From Ghiorsea sp. (lineage in GTDB: Bacteria; Pseudomonadota; Zetaproteobacteria; Mariprofundales; Mariprofundaceae): a DNA stretch of 6,160 nt. The translations under genes and the position numbers were made by a program. The notes beneath the pieces are model-generated. The model was not told where the DNA came from. It made no database searches and was given only the letters and a program-made list of their open reading frames with translations. Position 1 is the stretch's first letter; each line of letters opens with the position of its first letter. This document shows positions 1 through 5,831 of this stretch, piece by piece. Location of the stretch: contig JALUWH010000298.1 in the NCBI GenBank assembly GCA_027019685.1, forward strand, positions 1-6,160. The letters run 5' to 3'.

Positions 1-706
1 TGCTACAGCCCATGAGAAAAGTTTGCGTGATGAGCATGTGATTGCACTGGGCACACTAGCAGCAGGGGCAGCCCACGAGCTAGGCACACCCTTAGGAACC
101 ATGGCAATTTTAACCAAAGAAATGGAACGTGAATATGCCGATGACGATGAACTTATCGAACAAATTCAAATCCTTAGAGCGCAGGTTGACCGCTGCAAAG
201 CCACGATTTCCCAAATGAGTAGCAGTGCAGGTCAGCTTCGAGCTACAGGTGGCAAGAATATGGTGATTACCGATTATATCACCCATATCGCCAAACAATG
301 GCAACATGAACACCCTATAACCCAACTTGAAACCTTCTACCCCGAAGAAAAAAATGCACCCGAACTTGTCGTGGATGATACCCTACAACAAGCATTGATA
401 AGCTTACTCAATAATGCTGCTGATGCAGGTGCTCAACATATCAAGCTCAATCTCAACTGGAATGATAGTCTTTTATTCATGGATATTCGTGATGATGGCG
501 AAGGTTTAAGCGATGAGGTGCAAGCCACATTGGGTAAACCGTTTATGAGCACCAAAGCTGAAGGTCAAGGGCTTGGTTTTTATTTAGCACAAGCTGTTGT
601 TTCACGCATGGGTGGCAATATCAGCATACAAAACAACACTGAAAACAAGGGTGCTTGCGTGCATATTCAATTACCACTGCAAGACATGAGGACAGAACAT
701 GGATGA
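1..706 (+). CDS. regB: RegB/PrrB-type redox sensor histidine kinase, C-terminal part (5' truncated)
   Basis: The frame is open from the window edge, so the gene starts upstream; the TTG at 23 is internal. What remains is the cytoplasmic kinase core. The H-box contains AAGAAHELGTPL, with the phospho-accepting His at 74-76. The N-box LLNNAADAG follows near 400-430, the G1 box DDGEGL at 491-508, the F-box KPFMSTKAEG, and the G2 box GQGLGF at 563-580. The H-box wording is that of the RegB/PrrB/RoxS family. A Cys codon at 194-196 (QVDRCK) lies exactly 40 residues after the His, the same offset as His225 and redox-active Cys265 in Rhodobacter RegB. The family senses redox through this Cys and through quinone bound by the membrane domain, which is not in view. 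It should phosphorylate the regulator encoded directly downstream, with which it overlaps by 8 nt. Confidence 0.93.
   Translation, partial: ATAHEKSLRDEHVIALGTLAAGAAHELGTPLGTMAILTKEMEREYADDDELIEQIQILRAQVDRCKATISQMSSSAGQLRATGGKNMVITDYITHIAKQWQHEHPITQLETFYPEEKNAPELVVDDTLQQALISLLNNAADAGAQHIKLNLNWNDSLLFMDIRDDGEGLSDEVQATLGKPFMSTKAEGQGLGFYLAQAVVSRMGGNISIQNNTENKGACVHIQLPLQDMRTEHG
688..692 (+). promoter_or_regulatory. Ribosome binding site of regA
   Basis: GAGGA lies within the last codons of the kinase gene, 6 nt before the ATG at 699. It supports that start over the in-frame ATG at 720 (Met8). The arrangement implies translational coupling of kinase and regulator. Confidence 0.75.
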
Positions 707-1259
707 AATAAAAGATGATATGATTCAAGCTCACCCCACCTTACTTTTGGTGGATGATGATGAGCTGTATTGTCGTATTTTGGGTAATGCGATGACCAAG
801 CGTGGTTTTGCAGTGCTTATCGCCCATAATGTTCAACAAGCTTTAGAGATGGTCGGCGAAGTGCCGCCCAAATATGCCGTGATTGATTTGAATATGCCCG
901 GTGAATCGGGCTTGGTCTTGGTTGAAAAAATCCACAAGCTAGACCCTGAGTCACATATGGTGGTGCTCACTGGTTTCGCCAGTGTCGCCACTGCCGTAGA
1001 AGCCATCAAGTTGGGTGCAACCCACTACCTTGCCAAACCTGCCGATGCCGATGAAGTGCTCAAAGCATTGGGTAAAAGCGAAGGCTGTGTAGACATTGAA
1101 GTCAAACAACAACCCATGTCGCCCAAGCGTTTGGAATGGGAGCATATTCAGAAAGTGCTCACGGAAAATGATGGTAATATTTCCGAAACAGCAAGGCAGC
1201 TGGGTATGCATCGCCGCACTTTACAACGCAAACTCAATAAACGTCCTGTAAGAGAGTAA
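699..1259 (+). CDS. regA: RegA/PrrA-type redox response regulator
   Basis: This 186-residue regulator is the usual length for the RegA/PrrA/ActR/RoxR family. The receiver domain (about 14-125) has the acidic cluster D19-D21, the phospho-acceptor D63 in VIDLNMPG, T91 in VVLTGFAS, and K113 in LAKPAD. D63 has the same number as in Rhodobacter RegA. A short linker with prolines (P139, P142) leads to a Fis-like helix-turn-helix at about 145-183. Its recognition helix MHRRTLQRKL is nearly invariant in the family, so DNA specificity is probably conserved. It acts as a cytoplasmic transcription factor phosphorylated by RegB, controlling respiratory and other redox genes in known relatives. The start at 699 overlaps the kinase and has a good ribosome binding site. 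The palindrome 23 nt after its stop is a candidate binding site. Confidence 0.95.
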   Translation: MDEIKDDMIQAHPTLLLVDDDELYCRILGNAMTKRGFAVLIAHNVQQALEMVGEVPPKYAVIDLNMPGESGLVLVEKIHKLDPESHMVVLTGFASVATAVEAIKLGATHYLAKPADADEVLKALGKSEGCVDIEVKQQPMSPKRLEWEHIQKVLTENDGNISETARQLGMHRRTLQRKLNKRPVRE

Positions 1260-1281
1260 GCTAGACTCCTATTACGACTCC

Positions 1282-1298
1282 TGCGGCATCGTGCCGCA
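1282..1298 (+). promoter_or_regulatory. Candidate RegA operator (perfect palindrome GCGGC-N5-GCCGC)
   Basis: The sequence TGCGGCATCGTGCCGCA has perfect 7-bp arms (1282-1288 and 1292-1298) around TCG. It fits the half-site pattern GCGNC-Nx-GNCGC that I recall for PrrA/RegA-type regulators, with a 5-nt spacer. It sits between regA and the PepSY gene, 59 nt before the latter's ATG. It stands out as GC-rich in an AT-rich region. As RNA it would also form a hairpin, but no U-tract follows, so an intrinsic terminator is less likely. The operator role is inferred from the match, the RegA gene next door and the second copy at 2814-2830. Confidence 0.5.
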
Positions 1299-1320
1299 TG
1301 GTTTCAAGCGTGTAACCCTC

Positions 1321-1326
1321 TAAAGT
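1321..1326 (+). promoter_or_regulatory. Weak -10-like hexamer upstream of the PepSY gene
   Basis: TAAAGT matches four of six TATAAT positions, including TA and the final T. It begins 22 nt after the end of the palindrome, with no recognisable -35, as would fit an activator-dependent promoter. It was picked by comparison with the equivalent position before the receptor gene and would not be called alone. Confidence 0.2.
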
Positions 1327-1341
1327 TCGCCCATCAAACTT

Positions 1342-1352
1342 GGGAGGGAAGG
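1342..1352 (+). promoter_or_regulatory. Ribosome binding site deciding the PepSY gene start
   Basis: A purine-rich GGGAGGGAAGG run contains GGAGG at 1343-1347, 10 nt before the ATG at 1358, and GGAAGG at 1347-1352, 5 nt before it. The upstream in-frame TTG at 1340 overlaps this run and so is unlikely to be the start. Confidence 0.8.
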
Positions 1353-1357
1353 CAACC

Positions 1358-2809
1358 ATGAAAGCAATAAGCAGGGCTACATTAATGCGCTGGCATTTAT
1401 GGATAGGAATTATTGTTACTTTGCCCATGATTGCATGGAGTTTGAGCGGTGTGCTTCATCCTATTATGAGCCGTGTCAAACCAACAGTCATGCATCACAT
1501 GGCACCACCTTTACAATTAGAGAACGACCAACTTCAAGCTTTCCCCAAAACCATCTTACAACAACATGGCATCACATCGGTGTATCGTATCAACTTAGTC
1601 CAATTCCAAGGTGGCACTTGGTATCGTGTGCAACTTCAAGCTGAACAGACCCCAGACAATGTTTTTTACATCCATACCAGAACAGGTAAAATCCTTGACC
1701 ACGGTGACCAAATATATGCGCAATGGTTAGCGCGTTATTATTCTGGTGAGCAGCAAGCAAAAATTACCAGTGTATCCCTAGTACACAACTTCTCACCTGA
1801 ATACCCATCTATCAACCGCTTACTTCCCGTATGGCGAGTTCAATTTGAGCGCGATGACGGACTAAGGGCTTTTATCGACACTTCATCTTCAGGCTTAGGT
1901 AAACTGGTAGATACCAAAACCCACCTATTCAAACAATTCTTCTTTTGGTTTCATGATTGGAGCTTTTTACAAAGTTTTGAAAGTTTGCGTATTATTTTAT
2001 TATCTGTGCTGTGTTTGCTTTCATTTGTGGGTGGCATCACAGGCTTATGGTTATATTCAGGCTTATATCGCAAGCTTCACCAACCCAAAAATAGCATACA
2101 AAAAATGAAACAATACCATCGTGTCATGGGTTTGCTTTTTTCATTGGGTTTACTGATGTTTTCAGCCAGCGGTGTATTCCATGCGCTAAGTAAGTTTGAG
2201 CCCGACACACGGCATTTGGTAATGGATAAACAACGCTTCGCACTTCAAACTATTCAGCCTAGCCTTCCCGAAATCCTTGAATCAGCCATTCAGGATAAAA
2301 CCATCCAGTCCATAAACTTTCATACTGTATCACAACAACCCGCCTTGCATCTGCAAGTCACCAAAGAACATGGTCAACAATCGCTATATATTGACCCCAA
2401 TACGGGTGCATCACTGCCTCATTATGATGAGAGCTATGCCAAAGCATTGGCTGTATCATTCAGTGGCATTGCAGCGCAACATATAACAAGCGTAGAACAT
2501 ATTACGCATTTCACCAACGAATATGGATTCATCAACAAACGTTTACCCGTTTGGAAAGTGAGCTTTGATGCTCCTAATCATCCGTATTATTTTGTACATA
2601 CAGCTTCAGGGCATTTGGCTGCAAAGTACGATGATATTTCAGCGTTAGAGAGATCATCTTTCTCGAATTTACACAAGTTTGGTGTGTTGAATGCTTTGGG
2701 TAGAGATATTCGAGACAGTATCATGGCAATCAATGCATTTGCACTCATCGTTGTGAGTTTTCTGGGCATTTATGTTTACCTTAGACGACGCAAAAAACAC
2801 CTTGCTTAA
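1358..2809 (+). CDS. Tandem PepSY-domain inner-membrane protein, possible ferric-siderophore reductase
   Basis: With the ATG at 1358 the product is 483 residues. It has four membrane segments: about 13-36, 211-234, 254-277 and 456-475, the last followed by the basic tail YLRRRKKH. Two long periplasmic loops carry PepSY-type sequence. The halves are homologous: WHLWIG...SGVLHP (12-35) matches YHRVMG...SGVFHA (253-276), and ITSV...EY..IN..LPVW (136-159) matches 376-399. His13/His254, His34/His275 and His199/His439 occupy equivalent places near membrane ends, so they are candidate haem ligands. The family (PepSY-associated TM; PiuB, FoxB) is found with TonB receptors, and FoxB is described as a siderophore reductase. 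The receptor and TonB genes downstream fit a role in metal uptake. The reductase activity is inferred; a metal-handling protein of unknown chemistry is the alternative. Confidence 0.85.
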   Translation: MKAISRATLMRWHLWIGIIVTLPMIAWSLSGVLHPIMSRVKPTVMHHMAPPLQLENDQLQAFPKTILQQHGITSVYRINLVQFQGGTWYRVQLQAEQTPDNVFYIHTRTGKILDHGDQIYAQWLARYYSGEQQAKITSVSLVHNFSPEYPSINRLLPVWRVQFERDDGLRAFIDTSSSGLGKLVDTKTHLFKQFFFWFHDWSFLQSFESLRIILLSVLCLLSFVGGITGLWLYSGLYRKLHQPKNSIQKMKQYHRVMGLLFSLGLLMFSASGVFHALSKFEPDTRHLVMDKQRFALQTIQPSLPEILESAIQDKTIQSINFHTVSQQPALHLQVTKEHGQQSLYIDPNTGASLPHYDESYAKALAVSFSGIAAQHITSVEHITHFTNEYGFINKRLPVWKVSFDAPNHPYYFVHTASGHLAAKYDDISALERSSFSNLHKFGVLNALGRDIRDSIMAINAFALIVVSFLGIYVYLRRRKKHLA

Positions 2810-2813
2810 CCAC

Positions 2814-2830
2814 TGCGACAACTTGCCACA
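2814..2830 (+). promoter_or_regulatory. Second candidate RegA operator (degenerate palindrome GCGAC-N5-GCCAC)
   Basis: TGCGACAACTTGCCACA begins 5 nt after the PepSY gene stop and ends 52 nt before the receptor ATG. It is identical to the palindrome at 1282-1298 at 13 of 17 positions and has the same 5-nt spacer. The left half-site fits GCGNC exactly and the right one misses GNCGC at one base. It is too imperfect to form a strong RNA hairpin, which favours a DNA-binding role. Whether it is bound is inference. Confidence 0.4.
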
Positions 2831-2858
2831 TTCCCAATAAAAAACAAAGACTTACACT
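2831..2858 (+). promoter_or_regulatory. Weak candidate promoter of the receptor gene
   Basis: TTCCCA (2831-2836) and TACACT (2853-2858) are separated by 16 nt, and each matches four of six consensus positions. The candidate operator abuts the -35-like element, centred about 43 nt before the expected transcription start, where an activator could contact RNA polymerase. The alternative is simple read-through from the PepSY gene. Confidence 0.22.
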
Positions 2859-2882
2859 TCAAAAAACTCAGGGGAGAGAAAT

Positions 2883-4937
2883 ATGCATTATATCAAACAC
2901 ACAGCAGCCTTATGCATACTGGCTTCATCGCTCGTGTGCAACCAAGCCATGGCGGCTGATAATAACACCATCATGGTCACTGCAACACGAAGTGCTAAAA
3001 CCAGCACCGACATTGCAGCGAGTATCAGCAATAAAAATCAAGATGAAATCAAGCTGGATCAGCCTGTATTACAAAAAGAATTGCTAAACTCGATTTCAGG
3101 CGTACGTATCACGCAAACAGGCTCAACCATTGGTCATATGACCAGCATTCGTATGCCCACAAACACCGGACCCTATTATTTGTTTTTACAGGATAGTATT
3201 CCTGTACAGTCCTCAGGTTTCTTCAACCATAATGGACTTGCTTATACCAACTATGAAACAGCGGGTAGCACAGAAGTCTTAAAAGGTGCAGGCACAGCTT
3301 TGTATGGTTCAGACTCTATTGCTGCAACCATTAATGTATTATCCGTCCCCGCTGGTCAAGAACAAGGTCTGACAACCAAATTAGAAGCAGGTAGCAATGG
3401 TTTTCAACGCCTTGGTATAGGTGGTGGTATTGCCATGGATAATGATTCTGATTTGTCGGTAAATTATTCAACCATGAGCTCTGATGGTTGGCGTGAACAC
3501 ACCGCCGCTAGCCGAGACGAATTTAGTTTACAGCATGTTATTGATTTGAATGATGAAAACACGCTTAAAACCATCTTGTCATACAACAGCAGTGAAGCAG
3601 AAATGTCTGGAAGCTTGATTGGAGAAACAGAATTTTTAACCAACCCAACTTCCGTGGGTGATATTGCCAGCGCACTCACGCAAGGCGTGGATATTAAACG
3701 CAATTTTGATTTCATGCGCATCAGCACAGAACTAACCAACGAAAGCTTGGACAATATTGTATTCAATACCATTGCTTATTATCGTAAAACTCGCAATCAA
3801 TATACAGCAACTTGGGAACCTAATCTTCCACACAACGATAGCAAAACCGATACGGTTGGGCTGATGCTCAAAGCAGATGCTGATGCAGGCGTGATGCGTT
3901 ATATCTTTGGCTTGGATGCTGAATCCACCAAAGCCAGTAAAGTTTACACCCAACGCTTTGACTATACACCTTCAGGCTGGGGTTCGGCTGTGGCCAAAGG
4001 AACAATTTATGACTACAACGTTGATTATGTTGCCTTAGCACCTTATTTACGCACGGAGTTTAAGGCGACCAAGCAAATAACGCTTGCAGGTGGTTTGCGC
4101 TATGATATGAATAGCTTTAATTATAGTAACAATACCGCTGATGGGCAGTATGCATCATCATCCTATTTCCGTCCTAGTGACAATAACGACCCAACTTTTC
4201 ATCATTTAAGCCCTAAAGTCGATTTGACTTATGCTTTGGATGACCAACAAATGCTTTATGCTCGCTATGCCAATAGCTTTAGAATTCCTCAAGCGACTCG
4301 TTTGTATTCATTGCGCACAAACAATATCGCATTTACCTTAAACCCAGAAACGACAGATACCATTGAAGTTGGCTTCAAGCGTAAAAGCAACGACTTTGCT
4401 TTTGATGTATCCTTATATCACATGACAATTCAAGATACCATTGTTCGCAGACAAAATAACGCTGGAGACCGTTATTATGTCAATGGTGGCAAAACACAGC
4501 ATCAAGGTATGGAAGCATCACTATCTTCACCCATCAGCCAAGACTTCAAAATTAAAGTCGCCGCCAGCGCATCATCACATCAATATGTAGATGACGCAGT
4601 ATATGGCAATAATGAGCAGCCTTCTGCTCCAAAAAATACAGCCAATGTACGATTGCTCTATACACCTAGTCAAATCAAAGGTTTAACCACCATGCTAGAG
4701 CTAGAACATGTGGGTAAATGGTGGCTGGATGATGCCAATACGAAAACTTATGGTGGCTACAATATCAGCAATCTAAAAATGACTTACCAAGCCAATAAAA
4801 AGCTGATGATGTATTTCAAAGTAAACAACATCACAGATAAAATATATGCTGAATCAGCTCAAATAAGCTATGGTAAAGAAAAATATACACCCGCTGCACC
4901 ACGCCAGTTTTTCACTGGTGTAGAATATAACTGGTAA
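2883..4937 (+). CDS. TonB-dependent outer-membrane receptor
   Basis: The product is 684 residues, a normal length for a receptor of this class. A signal peptide (1-24, ending AMA before AD) is followed at once by a TonB box, TIMVTATR (29-36), so there is no N-terminal signalling domain. The plug domain (about 40-155) ends in the typical EVLKGAGTALYGSDSIAATINV. The rest is a 22-strand-type beta barrel including FRIP (466-469) and LNPET (486-490). It ends in YNW, with Trp in place of the commoner final Phe. The ribosome binding site AGGGGAGAG (2870-2878) lies 4 nt before the ATG. The substrate cannot be read from sequence. No His lies between FRIP and LNPET as in known haem receptors, and no cobalamin riboswitch is seen upstream. 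The PepSY neighbour favours a ferric siderophore; copper or another metal complex remains possible. Confidence 0.93.
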   Translation: MHYIKHTAALCILASSLVCNQAMAADNNTIMVTATRSAKTSTDIAASISNKNQDEIKLDQPVLQKELLNSISGVRITQTGSTIGHMTSIRMPTNTGPYYLFLQDSIPVQSSGFFNHNGLAYTNYETAGSTEVLKGAGTALYGSDSIAATINVLSVPAGQEQGLTTKLEAGSNGFQRLGIGGGIAMDNDSDLSVNYSTMSSDGWREHTAASRDEFSLQHVIDLNDENTLKTILSYNSSEAEMSGSLIGETEFLTNPTSVGDIASALTQGVDIKRNFDFMRISTELTNESLDNIVFNTIAYYRKTRNQYTATWEPNLPHNDSKTDTVGLMLKADADAGVMRYIFGLDAESTKASKVYTQRFDYTPSGWGSAVAKGTIYDYNVDYVALAPYLRTEFKATKQITLAGGLRYDMNSFNYSNNTADGQYASSSYFRPSDNNDPTFHHLSPKVDLTYALDDQQMLYARYANSFRIPQATRLYSLRTNNIAFTLNPETTDTIEVGFKRKSNDFAFDVSLYHMTIQDTIVRRQNNAGDRYYVNGGKTQHQGMEASLSSPISQDFKIKVAASASSHQYVDDAVYGNNEQPSAPKNTANVRLLYTPSQIKGLTTMLELEHVGKWWLDDANTKTYGGYNISNLKMTYQANKKLMMYFKVNNITDKIYAESAQISYGKEKYTPAAPRQFFTGVEYNW

Positions 4938-4938
4938 T

Positions 4939-4991
4939 AAAAAAGCCCACCATGACTGATATGCAATACACTCAATCATATCATGGCGGGC
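4939..4991 (-). terminator. Terminator-like hairpin covering the tonB start codon
   Basis: Arms 4945-4955 and 4981-4991 pair. An inner extension pairs 4960-4963 with 4977-4980. Read on the minus strand the outer stem is 11 continuous pairs with one G-U wobble, followed directly by six U (4944 to 4939), a textbook intrinsic terminator. Read on the plus strand the same position is an A-C mismatch and the downstream tract is only AACCC then UUUU (4997-5000), so it would be a weaker terminator or attenuator. No minus-strand gene lies upstream of it in this window, so it may stop antisense transcription, or act on plus-strand mRNA by hiding the tonB start. Confidence 0.55.
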
Positions 4992-5695
4992 AACCCTTTT
5001 GCTGCATACAGAAGCATACACAACACAAAAATATATGGCTGATTGCTTTACTCATATCACTTAGCTTACATGCAATAGTTTTATGGAAGCAAAGCAGCAG
5101 TGCAGGCATCACACACTCTAAAACAACGAACTCAACCATGGTAACATGGCTACAAATTGAACAACCTTCAACTGATAAGCCGAAGCTTCCTCAACCCAAA
5201 CATATCAAGCCCAAACATGTGCAAGCAAAGAAGGTTACACATCAACAAAGCAAACCTATTTCAACCCAAGCATCGGTAAAAACCAAGGAAAAAGGAACAC
5301 ATCCTAAATCCGCGACACAGCATCAAAAAGTAACGCACACCCCAACCGCACAAACTGCCAAGCCTACTCCACAATCCACAACATCCCCTCAACAGCAAGC
5401 CCTTCACCAGCAGCTTAAACAGCAATACCTTGCACTGGTCATGCAACAGATTGAACAACATAAACGCTACCCCAAAGCAGCGCGTAGGCGTGGTATTGAA
5501 GGCATGGTGCAGGTTTCATTCATCATTCAAAGCGATGGTTCTGTTCAAAATATTCAACTTCAGCATGGTGCTACCGTGTTACAAAAAGCGGTTCGTAAAG
5601 CAGTATCCAAAGCTTCTCCTTTTCCAGCTCCTCCCAGCGCATTATCATTACCAATTCCATGTCGTTTCAACATGCAATTTCGTTTGCAATCATAA
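4952..5695 (+). CDS. tonB: TonB energy-transducing protein
   Basis: This 247-residue protein has the standard TonB plan. A 27-residue cytoplasmic N-terminus (with Cys17-Cys18) leads to one membrane segment at 28-45. Within it Ser36 and His40 keep the Ser-x3-His spacing of the essential pair in E. coli TonB. A periplasmic linker rich in Pro, Lys, Gln and His (about 72-150) includes PKHIKPKHVQAKK. The C-terminal receptor-binding domain (about 155-247) has YPKAARRRGIEGMVQVSF and SDGSVQNIQL. It couples the inner-membrane proton gradient to the receptor encoded 14 nt upstream. ExbB and ExbD, normally required, are absent here and must be elsewhere. The start is uncertain: ATG 4952 and ATG 4961 are the only candidates before the membrane segment, and neither has a clear ribosome binding site. 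Translational coupling to the receptor is likely. Confidence 0.92.
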   Translation: MTDMQYTQSYHGGQPFCCIQKHTQHKNIWLIALLISLSLHAIVLWKQSSSAGITHSKTTNSTMVTWLQIEQPSTDKPKLPQPKHIKPKHVQAKKVTHQQSKPISTQASVKTKEKGTHPKSATQHQKVTHTPTAQTAKPTPQSTTSPQQQALHQQLKQQYLALVMQQIEQHKRYPKAARRRGIEGMVQVSFIIQSDGSVQNIQLQHGATVLQKAVRKAVSKASPFPAPPSALSLPIPCRFNMQFRLQS

Positions 5696-5714
5696 CGATA
5701 CAACTTCCTATAAT
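5684..5714 (+). promoter_or_regulatory. Candidate promoter for the DEAD-box helicase gene
   Basis: A perfect TATAAT (5709-5714) lies just after the tonB stop. TTGCAA (5684-5689), inside the end of tonB, is 19 nt upstream, a longer spacer than optimal. This would give a leader of about 110 nt. A weaker alternative is TTGATG (5779-5784) with TATGAT (5804-5809), also spaced by 19 nt. Confidence 0.35.
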
Positions 5715-5718
5715 GCGA

Positions 5719-5746
5719 ACTTAATTTGAGCTTCACTTTAATTGAG
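5719..5746 (+). repeat. Imperfect 12-bp direct repeat between tonB and the helicase gene
   Basis: ACTTAATTTGAG (5719-5730) and ACTTTAATTGAG (5735-5746) agree at 10 of 12 positions and start 16 nt apart, just downstream of the TATAAT. Their function is unknown; chance is quite possible in AT-rich DNA. Confidence 0.3.
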
Positions 5747-5778
5747 AATATTCTACTTCATCTGGTTGATTTTCTTGC

Positions 5779-5790
5779 TTGATGCATCAA
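5779..5790 (+). repeat. Perfect 12-bp palindrome upstream of the helicase gene
   Basis: TTGATGCATCAA is its own reverse complement and lies 41 nt before the helicase ATG. Its left half overlaps a possible -35 (TTGATG), so an operator is conceivable. The right arm GCATCA (5784-5789) can instead pair with TGATGC (5806-5811) around a 16-nt loop. No U-tract follows, so it is not an intrinsic terminator for tonB. Confidence 0.3.
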
Positions 5791-5831
5791 AGCTATAAAC
5801 GGTTATGATGCGGGCTCACCTGCGAGGATTT

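Noticed and set aside
1282..1298. Intrinsic terminator for regBA
   Set aside because: The stem is good but is followed by TGGTTTCAAG with no run of T. The related imperfect copy at 2814-2830 also argues for a DNA site.
1260..1357. Cobalamin or other metabolite riboswitch upstream of the uptake genes
   Set aside because: The gap is only 98 nt and lacks the conserved B12-box elements. The GGGAGGGAAGG run is explained as a ribosome binding site.
1340..1357. TTG start for the PepSY gene, adding six residues
   Set aside because: The TTG overlaps the purine-rich ribosome binding site that serves the ATG at 1358.
2810..2882. Fur box before the receptor gene
   Set aside because: By eye there is no GATAAT-type repeat array in this gap. 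A matrix scan would be needed to exclude a weak site.
3464..3953. Minus-strand open frames of 102 and 73 codons inside the receptor gene
   Set aside because: They lie opposite a clear receptor coding sequence, and their translations show no recognisable domain.
2883..4937. Haem or BtuB-type receptor assignment
   Set aside because: The region between FRIP and LNPET has no His typical of haem receptors, and there is no cobalamin riboswitch. The TonB box alone resembles many receptors, so the substrate is left open.
5430..5729. 99-codon plus-strand frame overlapping the end of tonB
   Set aside because: It is out of frame with the well-supported TonB C-terminal domain and has no recognisable sequence.
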